DNA from: Enchytraeus crypticus
Lineage: Eukaryota; Annelida; Clitellata; Enchytraeida; Enchytraeidae
NCBI GenBank assembly: GCA_905160935.1
Contig: CAJHZI010000485.1
Span: 1 to 64,000, forward strand
Direction of reading: 5' to 3'
Length of the DNA: 64,000 nucleotides
The notes beneath the pieces are model-generated. The model searched no databases. It saw nothing but the letters and a program-made list of their open reading frames with translations, and was not told the origin of the DNA. Below are positions 34,710 to 45,247 of the stretch, one piece after another (position 1 is the stretch's first letter; every line of letters starts with the position of its first letter). A program made the translations under genes and the position numbers.

Positions 34710-35035
34710 AAGACTACTTGATTAACTTACTAGATATTGATACAGTAAGTAGGCTCAATTCAGATATATCTTTCCGCCATTGGTCTAAATTTCCACCCGC
34801 TTGCCTTGGTTTTTGGACTTACACTGTTTTGATTTGTGTGGGTCTCAAACAAGCAGTTATGCTTTCTGACCTAGTGTCGTTATGTTTATCTCGCTTTCTC
34901 TTGTGGTCTCTGTGTACTCAGTCGTCATCGTGTGGTGCTTTGGCGCCAGTTTGTGCAGAGTCTGCAAGAGACATCCCTGACATTACCCTATGGCGAGGAA
35001 CCGGACCTTAAATACTTATTGATTGATATTGATTT
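34710..35035 (+). mobile_element. CR1/L2-like 3' end, degenerate
   Basis: GACATCCCTGACATTACCCT, GAGGAACCGGACCTTAAATA and a TTGATTGATA-type tail match the 3' end at 55245-55285. The upstream part has no clear coding match. Confidence 0.55.
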
Positions 35036-35440
35036 GATTCCGTATCTTCTTTTATGAAATTTAACTTGGAGTCGAGGCCTTAACTAGAAAGGAACAATTA
35101 GCTGAGTTAATTAACATGGCAAATGTTTATATCTTTACGGAATCTTAATATTTGACTATTCATGCGAGCTACCTTTAGTCAGATGATTTTAACGAAATGT
35201 AAACATCGCAAACAACAAAATGGCAAAACAAATAAAGGTAGGCAAAACACATGGCAGTTTATTGGTAGAGAATATTTAATTAGACGGCATTTGATACTTT
35301 TGCTCATATTAAGGGTATTCAGTGCTTCTATAAGTTTAATTATTGCCGGGTGGGATAAATACTGAGAAGTTGGGGGAGATCTTTTGAGGGGTGAGATCTT
35401 CAGTTTAACCTGAACCTACTGAGTGCATGCATTACTTACA
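35036..35440. other. No gene seen
   Basis: Unique DNA; a 67-codon open frame at 35162-35365 matches nothing known to me. Confidence 0.55.
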
Positions 35441-35975
35441 CATAGGGACACATAGTGACATATGGTGACACAAAGTGACACATATTGACACATAGTGACA
35501 TATGGTGACACAAAGTGACACATATTGACACATAGTGACATATGGTGACACAAAGTGACACATATTGACACATAGTGACATATAATGAAACATAGTGACA
35601 CATAGTAACATATAGTGACATATAGAGACACATATTGACACATAGTGACACATAGTGGCACATAGGGACACATCGTGACACATAGTGACACATAGTGACA
35701 CATAGTGACACATAGTGACACAAAGAGACACATAGAGACACATAGTGACACATAGTGACACATAGTGACATATAGTGACACATAGTGATACAAAGTGACA
35801 CATAGTGACACATAGTGACACTATGGGGACACATAGTGACATATAGTAACATATAGTGACACATAGTGACACATAGAGACACATAGTGATATATAGTGAC
35901 ACATAGAGATACATAGTGACACATAGTGGCACATAGGGACACATAGTGATACATAGTGACACATAGTAACACATC
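35441..35975 (+). repeat. 10-bp minisatellite
   Basis: About 53 copies of ACATAGTGAC with few changes. Three long overlapping minus frames (131-183 codons of CHYVSLCVTM type) arise only because the unit has no minus-strand stop in any phase. Confidence 0.97.
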
Positions 35976-36540
35976 GTACAGAGGCATATAATTTACGCAT
36001 ATTGACGAACCGCACTGTAGTTGAACTATAAGACATGGATAATATTATGGGTAATAACAAGAAACAACATTTATACTTTTCTCATATAAAAATTAATTAG
36101 TATCTAAAATTTCGTTGCAGTTACATGAACATGATCCATTATGTGATCCTTTTAAGCTATTATTATTAGAAAATCTTAATAGTAATGTGTAAAAGTAGTT
36201 ACATTAGATTTTTCCTTTTTATTACTATTGTGAAGTAACACACTGCATTTACAGCATCAATTTATATGTATCCTCAGAATTAGACGATTCCATTAACCAT
36301 TACTGCAAATCCAAACATCCGATACGCAATTGCACATAGAAAAAATAAATAAATGCGTACATAGGATATATGCACGTACATACCGCAAGTTAACTAAATT
36401 AAAATTTTGACTGAGCTTCAATATTTAATTTAAATATATTTTATATTAGTTGGCTGTATTTACATTGTTGTGTGGTTCACACAACGCAGCGCAAACCATG
36501 GTCGATGTGAGCGCCAGGTGGCCTCAACAATCAAATTATA

Positions 36541-36626
36541 ATTTAGCCTGTGCACCGTAGCGATTCTGTTACAGTGTATTATTATACACTCTAATTACAG
36601 AATCGCTATGGTGCATAGGCTAAATT
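36541..36626. other. Hairpin-forming inverted repeat
   Basis: Arms of about 38 bp (TTTAGCCTGTGCACCGTAGC and, opposite, GCTATGGTGCATAGGCTAAA) with a 6-base loop TTATTA and few mismatches. Could be a small inverted-repeat transposon or an RNA hairpin of miRNA-precursor size. Confidence 0.8.
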
Positions 36627-36642
36627 TTTGTACGTGTATACA

Positions 36643-36644
<2 letters not shown>

Positions 36645-36707
<63 letters not shown>

Positions 36708-36767
36708 CCCATTCACATATACATACATATAGGCCTGTATACAAATATAATTAGGCCTATATATACG

Positions 36768-36838
<71 letters not shown>
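36645..36838 (+). repeat. (TA)n microsatellites
   Basis: Two TA tracts with TATAGGCC spacers. 36839-37144 is unique DNA. Confidence 0.95.
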
Positions 36839-36839
<1 letters not shown>

Positions 36840-37144
36840 CTTATATTAAATAGTTGTTCATCTAAATTTTATTTTCTGCATTGCATTGCCGAAAGACTGC
36901 GCAGAATCTGCTATCACAGTCACTCTTAAAGGCCTAATGATATTACAAGAAATATAAGAATCAGTCTTACTTTGACTATTGTCCTCTATCAACTGCAAAT
37001 AAAGATTTAGCAGTACAAAATGCAGTGAAATAAAGTGGTAATGGATGTAAAAATATGATAGCCACAAAGAATGTAGGCCTACTATATAATACTATGCCGC
37101 AAATAGAAGAAGATAAACACACACGCACACACACACACATAATA

Positions 37145-37270
37145 GCTGGAGCCAGTGGCGATGTCGGTAAGATACTCGACCGCGGATCAGTATGTACGGG
37201 TTTCAAATGCTGGGCTCGCCCGTCACTGACATCGCTTTCGAGTAAAGAAACTGACGTTAACATTAGTTTT
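37145..37270 (+). mobile_element. SINE A
   Basis: GCTGGAGCCAGTGGCGATGT head; the full tail follows an (AC)n run. Confidence 0.87.
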
Positions 37271-37526
37271 AATCGCTTTTAATTATTTTAACAATTACAT
37301 ACGTGTGATTCAGACATTATCAATTAATAGTCAAGAACAGAAGAAGCATCGATTAGTTGTAACTACTAATACGAGATTTCTTAATTAGTTCTCTGTGAAA
37401 AATACGTTGTACCGAAAAAAGTATTGACTACAGATGAAATAGATGAAAATTTACTTCCGTTTAGACAAGTTCAAACTAGAAATGTAAACTTGATGCAACA
37501 GAAAGTGTTCATGTATCTCATACTCA

Positions 37527-37682
37527 TCTCTCTCTCTCTCTTAGTGCACTGCCTAATGGCAGGTCCATGGTATATAACGCCGCCACTGTTCTTTATCATC
37601 GGTATTCCTCTTCACGTCCATATATGAGTGGGTCTTGGAATCATCTAACATACCTAATCTCGGCCTGCCCCTGCCTCTATTT
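37527..37682 (-). mobile_element. LINE family 1, 3' end with (CT)n tail
   Basis: TCTCTCTCTCTCTTAGTGCA begins the minus-strand terminus; it reaches the GRGRPRL region then stops. Confidence 0.85.
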
Positions 37683-37928
37683 TATTTCATCCTACATATA
37701 CCTTCCATTCTCATAATCGTATTACACAATAAAAGCACTGTAGGATGAACAAGATAAAATCTAAGTCGGTATAATTTTGCCGTTAAAGATATTACGGTAA
37801 ATAAGAATAATCAGAGATATTTTTGCTATAGAGCCATTAAAGAAATATATTGTAAGTAATGAGGTCTATATTGTATCAGTATCATCTTTCAGTTATGTAT
37901 ACTTATGCTTTCAGAGCGTTTACTATTT

Positions 37929-38225
37929 ATATAATTCTAAAGAAATCTACGCGGTTATATGCAACTGACAATTCATTCAGCTCACGACCCTTTTGTGATA
38001 CACTAGGCAAAAAATCAGGTTTTATGTATAGAATGAATAGTTAGGTTGAAGTTAAATTTAACCGAGCGAATGTACAATGATTTACAAGCACGTGCGTATA
38101 TAATTCTAAAGAAATCTACGCGGTTATATGCAACTGGCAATTCATTCAGCTCACGACCCTTTTGTGATACACTAGGCAAAAAATCAGGTTTTATGTATAG
38201 AATGAATAGTTAGGTTGAAGTTAAA
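37929..38225 (+). repeat. Direct duplication of about 127 bp
   Basis: 37929-38055 and 38099-38225 are nearly identical (AATTCTAAAGAAATCTACGC to ATAGTTAGGTTGAAGTTAAA). No coding match. Confidence 0.9.
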
Positions 38226-38247
38226 TGTTAGTTGAATTAAAGCTTCA

Positions 38248-38332
38248 CTCGTATGCGGACATGAAGAGAAAACTGAATACAAAGAAGATTGGAGGCGTTA
38301 TGTACCTTGAACCTGCCAGTGGTTGAGTACAC

Positions 38333-38336
<4 letters not shown>
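38248..38336 (+). mobile_element. LINE family 1, 3'-end stub with (GA)n tail
   Basis: CACTCGTATGCGGACATGAA to GAGTACACTAAG, then (GA)n to about 38381. Confidence 0.8.
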
Positions 38337-38366
<30 letters not shown>

Positions 38367-38634
38367 AGAGAGAGAGAGAGGAATAAATTTTGAGTATTTT
38401 ACCTATATGTATGGGATCTCTAACCACCATCCCTTAGTAATTATATTTAGATGTACGGACTCTAACATTCTTAGATTATTACATTTAAACTCCCACATTT
38501 TGCTGATTTTAGAGGGTTAAAATTAAAATCTCAAATTCTTAGACCGTTAAGCAGGCTTGATACATAGTTTGAGCAGTCCAGGTGACTATAATAGCCTAGC
38601 TGACTAATAACACTATATATATATTATATAAACA

Positions 38635-38641
38635 CACACAC

Positions 38642-38729
<88 letters not shown>

Positions 38730-38730
38730 C
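38635..38730 (+). repeat. (TA)n microsatellite
   Basis: TA run after a short ACATACATACAT stretch. GCTGACTAATAACA flanks it on both sides (38598 and 38729), as for a target-site or slippage duplication. Confidence 0.92.
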
Positions 38731-39084
38731 TGACTAATAACAGTGACAATCCCACAATTAGAAAGTACCAGTGTCTTAGTCAACTATAAAAATATCTGAC
38801 TAATGTACTAATGTAAGGTCGTGAATGAGTGAAATAGAGGTCTTAATTTAGCCGCAATATTAGGTTTTTCCAAAAGCGTAGGCTGAAAGATAGGGCCTAT
38901 TGAAGCAAAATCTAAATGTCAACTGTAACTATACGTGATATATGCCAATAAACTTTATAACCTTGTAAATATATCGACAAAACTTTGTTAGTCTAAAACA
39001 GAATTTTATTTGAGGTGCACGACTCACAAAATCTGGTTTTTATACTGCATGATGGAAACACCAAAAACCTTCGGCGTGAACAAA

Positions 39085-39250
39085 AACAACAACAACAATA
39101 CAATTAGAGTGGTACTGTTGTCCATAACAACATCGAGCACTATGGAACCAAATCAAAACCGATGAGCAGCATGTGGGTGGTTAATAAACGGAGCGTGCCA
39201 AAATCCGGGTAATCAGTTCAGGAAGGATACTAGGGGAATGGAGGTTTGCG
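39085..39250 (+). repeat. (CAA)n-headed repeat family
   Basis: AACAACAACAACAATACAAT, AGAGTGGTACTGTTGTCCAT, CATCGAGCACTATGGAACCA, AAAATCCGGGTAATCAG. Other copies or pieces: 26940-27080 (+), 31585-31650 (-), 51845-51910 (+), 52090-52160 (+), 60490-60610 (-), 61815-61990 (+). Probably a mobile element; no coding capacity seen. Confidence 0.7.
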
Positions 39251-39397
39251 TGATGGTCTCAGTGCAATGACATGGAGATTAGGTGGATAGGAAAGAGAGA
39301 ACGTGTGCTACCTAGAGAGATCTTACCGCTGGTTTTGTACGCGGTAATTCTATTCATCTAGTTATACGTATGTCTGTATCGCGAACTTAACATGGAC

Positions 39398-39660
39398 ACG
39401 GGATTTAGCGTAGTCGGTTTAGCTGCGCATCGATCACATGAAGTTAAGCTACGTCGCGCCCGCCTAGTACGAGTGTTGACAACTTTGAAAAATATCCCGA
39501 GGGTGATGGAAGGTTACTCTTAAATCCGCGCTGGTTGCAATCAATGCGCCAGCAAAAGGCAACTATTGCTAATAACCACGGAGAGGATGGAGGAAAAAGT
39601 GAAAACACAAAAAAGCAATTAAGAAAGGCTACTGCAATGATTATGTAACAAGTGTGTTTC
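39398..39660 (+). mobile_element. 5S-rRNA-derived SINE, copy 1
   Basis: CACATGAAGTTAAGCTACGT and CGCGCCCGCCTAGTACGAGT match the internal control region of 5S rRNA, followed by a shared body (CCAGCAAAAGGCAACTATTG) ending near GAAAGGCTACTGCA. Its 3' half is the outer part of the left inverted-repeat arm. Confidence 0.7.
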
Positions 39661-39849
39661 GTTTAACGGAAATAAGCTGGAATACTTTTGAATCTCTTTC
39701 AAGCATCGTATTTAGATTTAAACTGAAAATAATAGCAGCGCCGGTTCATGTGAAGTTGAAGAAAAAACTCGATGCGAATGCTTATAGATTAAAAATGGCC
39801 TAAATTTTAACAATATTGAACATGCCTGCGTTGTTAAAGATTTCATAAT
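39513..39849 (+). repeat. Left arm of 337-bp inverted duplication
   Basis: GTTACTCTTAAATCCGCGCT through CTGCGTTGTTAAAGATTTCA. About 95% identical in reverse to 41094-41430. It includes the 3' half of a 5S-derived SINE plus about 190 bp of other sequence. Confidence 0.88.
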
Positions 39850-40544
39850 CGTTACATGGACACAAACACATCAATGTTCAAGCAAGCAACTACTAGTTTC
39901 CTGTATTGTTATACTTGTAGACTAGGACTAATTACAAGTTGCAAAGTGTAGAAATGCCTTTGCTTCATGTACTCCATTAAACATAATAGAATTTTAAAAC
40001 TGACCTTGATTTTATTTTTGATATTATTAAAATATTAAATGAATAATTTCTGAAATTTCCTGATGGCTAACGATCAGGACAATTTATTAAAGACAAAATT
40101 GTAAAAATTGATTGAAAAATAAAATAAATAAAAATATTAGAAACACAAGAGAGACTATATTTATTGAAATAAGAAAATTTTGTAGTCTGAAAAAATTAAC
40201 AGACCCTGAAAAATGCATAAATTATTAAGCAACGTATTCCATAAGTTAAGCGGAATCCTACATAGCTAAAATTACTAACAAAATTTAAATTAAACTGATG
40301 CATGAACCTGGTAGTGAATTATGTACATCACTATTTGTGAAGAAAATTTTCAAGACAAGAATAGAAAGAGCAATTACGCCTACGCCTTAATGAATAACTA
40401 GTCGCAGCAAATTAAGCAGAGAGAGTTTGTAAAGTAAATATGAAAGTTCTTTAAAATTGACAAATACTAGATTTATGTCTATAGCCCTCTAGAGAGTAGC
40501 AAACTAATCGGTTTTTCATTTATACATATCATATTTGCAGGTCT

Positions 40545-40706
40545 TAGAATGTCTCAATAGCGTACGGGTAGCGTCATGAAGTTTTAAATGGCGATGTCGG
40601 TAAGGTACTCGACGTGGATCAGTATGTGCGGGGTTCAAATCCTGGGCTCGCCCGACACTGACATCGCTTTCGAGTGAGGACACTGACGTTAGCATTAGCT
40701 TTACCT
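40545..40706 (+). mobile_element. SINE B head joined to SINE A body (chimera)
   Basis: 40545-40588 (AATGTCTCAATAGC to GTCATGAAGTTTTAAAT) is the start of SINE B; from GGCGATGTCGG at 40589 it is SINE A through the tail. Confidence 0.78.
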
Positions 40707-41093
40707 ATTTCCAGATAAAGTTTGCAAAAGTTTTCGATTGACTCTCATCGTAAAACAATTTTTGTAAAGATCTCGTAAAACCTGGGGCATCAAGCGCGTT
40801 CACGTGACTTTTCTCGACGTGTAGATAGATAATTTATTACATGAAATATTTATGACATCAATAGGTTCATATAACTATAGAGCGGTCGCCTTGCGCGTTA
40901 CAGGCATCATCTTGTGACAGCGTAAAAACTTTAAATCTTTACTGTTAAATATTTACTGTTAAATCTTTACTATTCAATCTTTTCTATTAAATTGTTACTG
41001 CTAAATCTTTACTGATTTACTATTTTTACGGCATACTATAAGAAATAATTGCAAATCGATTCATCCTGTATGCTTCAAATAATATGCTGCAGC

Positions 41094-41430
41094 AATTATG
41101 AAATCTTTAACAACGCAGGTATGTTCGATATTTTTAACATTTAGGCCATTTTTAATGTGCAAGCATTCGCATCGTGTTTTTCTTCAACTTCACATGAACC
41201 GGCGCTGCTAATATTTTCAGTTTAAATCTAAATACGATGCTTGAAAGAGATTCAAAAGTATTCCAGCCTATTTCCGCTAAACGAAACACACTTGTTACAT
41301 AATCATTGCAGTAGCCTTTCTTAATTGCTTTTTTGTGTTTTCACTTTTTCCTTCATCCTCTCCGTGGTTATTAGTAATCGTTGCCTTTTGCTGGTGCATT
41401 GATTGCAACCAGCGCGGATTTAAGAGTAAC
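41094..41430 (-). repeat. Right arm of 337-bp inverted duplication
   Basis: Reverse counterpart of 39513-39849. The spacer between the arms (39850-41093) holds a chimeric SINE and unremarkable AT-rich DNA. Confidence 0.88.
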
Positions 41431-41449
41431 TTGTTATCTTCTGCTTCTT

Positions 41450-41500
41450 CAGTGCCCTGCCAAGTGGCAGGTTCAAGGTACTTATTCATACTCAAAGTTT
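41450..41500 (-). mobile_element. LINE family 1 terminus, degenerate
   Basis: CTTCAGTGCCCTGCCAAGTG and GGCAGGTTCAAGGTACTTAT resemble the terminal 45 bp. It lies just outside the right arm of the large inverted repeat. Confidence 0.4.
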
Positions 41501-42954
41501 GTTTTCTCGCTCCATAAGAGCACTCCTTAGATAAACAAGTCATCCCTTCACAAAGTCTATGCCTTATCCATACCTTATGTAGCTTATAGCTTGGAAAAAG
41601 CATGGCTTCTGTGGTGGTTTCCCGTTGCATTCCTCAGTTAGATGGATTAATTACCTTTTAATCCTGGGGAAAAATATTCTAACATAACCTAATATAACCT
41701 CTGATTACTTGACAACTTGGAATTCAGCTAATTCATAAAACTTTATGTATATTTTTTTCGTAGCGTTTACATTCTTCCTTTTAAAACTATTTTTGTTTAG
41801 ACGGATATTTGCATGAAGTGTTGCCTTTTGTCAGCTGGGAATAATCTCTAGAGAGTCAATTGGCCCCAGTAACTTGTCCCAACTCTAAACAAAATCTGCA
41901 CATCAAACAGCAGTCTAAGCAACAAGTATTTTAGTACAAAATATTTTAAAATCGTTTTACAAATATTTAGAAGGAATATTTGAAAACTTTAAAAAATTTG
42001 ATATCGACGTAAGGTATCGGATGATTTCTGGCCACTTTTAAGAACGCAGGCTTCTGTGCCTTTATAAAAATGTTGCTCAAAGTTTGTCCCCTCCCCATCC
42101 CACAGTAAAGACATTCACCATTTCTCCCCAACGAAATAAAAATTTATCTAAAGAGGCTATGGGCTCAGATTTAATATGTAAGTGACCAGCAAGTTAAGAT
42201 AAAATGTGAAATAATTTAAATGACGTCAATGCAATAAAGTGCCAGCAACAACTGTCTGAACTCAAGTGTTCCTATTTATTGTAAAAATTAAACAACATAT
42301 TCATTGTGAAGTCTATAAGTCAATTAATATGTACTGTCGTGTTACAATGTATGCTACTGTTAAGTTTTCAATTAGTCCTTTAATAGGTAATGTAATAAGA
42401 CAACGTATGCTATTAAGTATTTAATTAATCACTTAACAGGTATTGCCTGTTGAAAAGTTGACCGCTTCATTATGATGTTAGATGTTAATTCGTGCAGCGG
42501 TTTCTATATCGCTCTTTTAATAAAAAGTTAAACAAGAAACAGTTTGACTATAGACTGTCTGGAGTGCCTCAAGTATACTTCGCTTTCGTCGTGAAGAGAA
42601 ATATACAATAATTAAAGTCATTGAAGGAATTGAAGCATTGCGAAGTGGCGCAGATAGTGTATTACTTAAAATATTTGCTGTAAAGCTTCACTTCCTGTTT
42701 TCGCAGAGATGTGGTCGCATTACACAATATACACCATTATGATAGCTAAATATCATAAATAGAGGAACAATTAATTGAACAATAAAAGTCGGAGATTAAT
42801 TGTTACTAGGCGGTACAGTCACAAAGGTGACAATTGACGCTAATACCACCGTGAAGTCACCACGTTACTTAGATACGAATTAAAAACGTTATTCATATCT
42901 TCCTGCTTAATTTCGTAATTTCTATCTAGGACTCCTAAAAGCAAAATCTTATTT
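41501..42954. other. No gene seen
   Basis: Unique AT-rich DNA. Confidence 0.6.
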
Positions 42955-43065
42955 TAAAGTCAGTTTCTTGTCTACAAGAAAAAAACACAGTAAAGGGAAA
43001 AGCACTGAATTTGAACCCTCGCTAACACATCCATAGTCGGAAATCTAACCGATATGATAACAGCT
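42955..43065 (-). mobile_element. SINE A, degenerate
   Basis: GAATTTGAACCCTCG B-box region and flanking tail remnants in reverse. Confidence 0.4.
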
Positions 43066-43074
43066 GCTGTTAAC

Positions 43075-43125
43075 TACTCTTAATTATTCTTATAATTAGA
43101 TAATAATTATAAGAATAAATGAATT
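43075..43125. other. Short hairpin
   Basis: TTATTCTTATAATTA and TAATTATAAGAATAA, loop GATAA-like; about 15-bp arms. Confidence 0.7.
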
Positions 43126-43684
43126 CGTATGAGAGCCCGTCTATGTAGTATGCCACAGTACAGCTAAAGGAACATTAAGACGGTCTTTCATTCTTCCTGA
43201 CACCACCAAGCAATGCAAGCATACACGACTCGGGTTTTTATGCACCCCTCGAAAGAGAAAAAACTACGTTGCTACGCAGTCTCGAACCCGCGTCCTGTCA
43301 TTCAAGAAACGAGCTCTTTATCAACGTGCAACAAGACGTTCCAAATACTGTTCTGATGTAGGCCTAACAGTGTTCTTTATGGCGGAAGAAATAGTCTACT
43401 CATTCTAGTGGTAACATCCACTGATACTTATTTCAATATTATATTTCGCGATTGACACAAAGATATACACACATGTTTCTCCCATAGATTTAGTCTGCTA
43501 ATTTTACTCTGACTTCCAGTTAAAAACAAAAACAAAAAATAAATAATTTTGTTTTTTCTCTGAGAACTTATATAGCTGTACATCAGCAGATGACAGCAGC
43601 TGGTGGGCTTTTCAAAGACCTAAGTTAAAACAACGCGTAACTTAGGTTTAAACATTGCTTACTTAATAATTATATGGCGCATCT

Positions 43685-43810
43685 GGCTGAAGCCAGTGCG
43701 ATGTCGGTAAAAAATCGACCGCGGATCGGTATGTCCGGGTTTCAAATCCAGGGCTCGGCCGTCACTAACATCGCTTTTGAGTGAGAAAACTGATATTAAC
43801 GTTAGCTTTT
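43685..43810 (+). mobile_element. SINE A
   Basis: GGCTGAAGCCAGTGCGATGT head, with several substitutions. Confidence 0.82.
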
Positions 43811-44098
43811 TACTTTTATCTATTTGAAACCTAGATTCAGTCAGTCAGTGACACTTGCTCGTACCTTTCGATGATCTAAAGAAGCTTAAAAATCCCGATA
43901 TTTGTCCTACAGAAGGTTAAGCGTCGCCAACAGTGCAATGGCTTACAGAATATTATATTAGATTCATTGGCGTCTGAAGTCGAACTGAGATCAAATTAAT
44001 CATCTTACTAATTAGTACTAATGCATATTGGTTTCATTTTAATTTCCAGACTACAGTAATTGTTAAGAAATGACTAATAGATCTGTCTTCGTTATTAG

Positions 44099-44232
44099 AT
44101 GGAGCCAGTGGCGATGACAGTAAGATATTCGACCGCGGATCAGAATCTACGTGAATATACGTGTTCAAATTCTGGGCTCGCCCGTCACTGACATCGCTTT
44201 CGAGAGAAGAAACTGACGCTAACATTAACTGC
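44099..44232 (+). mobile_element. SINE A, just 3' of the GPCR gene
   Basis: GGAGCCAGTGGCGATGACAG head, with an insertion before the B box. About 145 bp beyond the receptor stop codon in the opposite orientation, so likely in its 3' UTR region. Confidence 0.85.
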
Positions 44233-44377
44233 TTTACAAGCTTTTCTATAGCAGGACGTATCTTGTTCACTGCTTGCTCTTCGATATAACACTATAAACC
44301 GGGAAGTAAAAACAAGAATCTCGCAAGAAGACAAAAACTCGATAAATCAAACATTTACAAGACAGCCCTGCTCTTAA

Positions 44378-45247
44378 TTAGAATTCATCTTTCGAGCTGA
44401 TATCCGTCAACAGATCTTTTTCATAGGATTCATCTGTAAGGACGCTCTTCTGATCAATCAGTTCTGCTTCAACCGTCAGCAACACGGGTTCGCCAGTGAC
44501 CCCATCGTAGCAGCCGTTCTTCTCAACCGATCCCACCTGATTCTGCTCCTTATCTTCCTGACAGCTGTTCCTGACGCACTGACGAATGGGAGACATACAC
44601 ACCTGACTGCGACTGTGGATCGACTGATCCAAACCCGTAGCTTCTAGAGAGTCACCACTGCTCGCTTCCACTTTCTTTCTCCTCCTCAAACTCAGCACTC
44701 TGACAGACTGCTTCGCCTTTCTTCTGTACCCGTTAGATCTGAAGCAGAATCTCCACAAACAGCACGAATGGAGCAACACCCGTAGGCGACTTCTCGACGG
44801 GCAGGCCTTTCCAGCGGCCTTCCGAAATCCGTCTCCGAGAAAGCAGTAGATAATCGGATTGAGAGATGGAATGGCGTAGGACAGTGTGTGGGCAAATATC
44901 TTGTATCGATAAGTGATCTCGGTTAGAGGGAACTTAAGGTCGAACTTTCTCCAGAGTTGTAGAACATGGATGGGCAGCCAGCAGATAGCGAAAACGAGAA
45001 AAATAACGGCCACCATTTTGGCTGTTTTACGTCTTCTGCGCAGGTTTGAACAGCTGGCTCTTTGTTTGGTCTGTCTGGCGCCTCTGTGGCTTGATCTCGT
45101 GGTCTCTGTTCTAGCAGAGGAAAAGGTACCGGTCTGAGATACAACCTCTGTGGACGCTGGACCGGTAGAATGGATTTTGGATTTGAAAACGCCTCCACAA
45201 GTTGTTGTAGTACTGGCTTCGAGATTTGTAGTTGTGAAATCACTGGC
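44378..45247 (-). CDS. GPCR exon 4: ICL3, TM6, TM7, C-tail
   Basis: Acceptor TTGTTTCAG, 289 codons and a stop. ICL3 is Thr/Ser-rich then strongly basic (NLRRRRKTAK). TM6 is VAVIFLVFAICWLPIHVLQL, TM7 HTLSYAIPSLNPIIYCFL, helix 8 FRKAAGK. A tail of about 145 residues has basic clusters and ends LLTDISSKDEF. Confidence 0.88.
   Translation of the reverse strand, partial: ASDFTTTNLEASTTTTCGGVFKSKIHSTGPASTEVVSQTGTFSSARTETTRSSHRGARQTKQRASCSNLRRRRKTAKMVAVIFLVFAICWLPIHVLQLWRKFDLKFPLTEITYRYKIFAHTLSYAIPSLNPIIYCFLGDGFRKAAGKACPSRSRLRVLLHSCCLWRFCFRSNGYRRKAKQSVRVLSLRRRKKVEASSGDSLEATGLDQSIHSRSQVCMSPIRQCVRNSCQEDKEQNQVGSVEKNGCYDGVTGEPVLLTVEAELIDQKSVLTDESYEKDLLTDISSKDEF

Noticed and set aside
35416-35987. Three long overlapping minus-strand open frames (131-183 codons, Cys/His/Tyr/Val-rich)
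   Set aside because: They are readings of one 10-bp tandem repeat in all three frames; the unit simply lacks stop codons on that strand.
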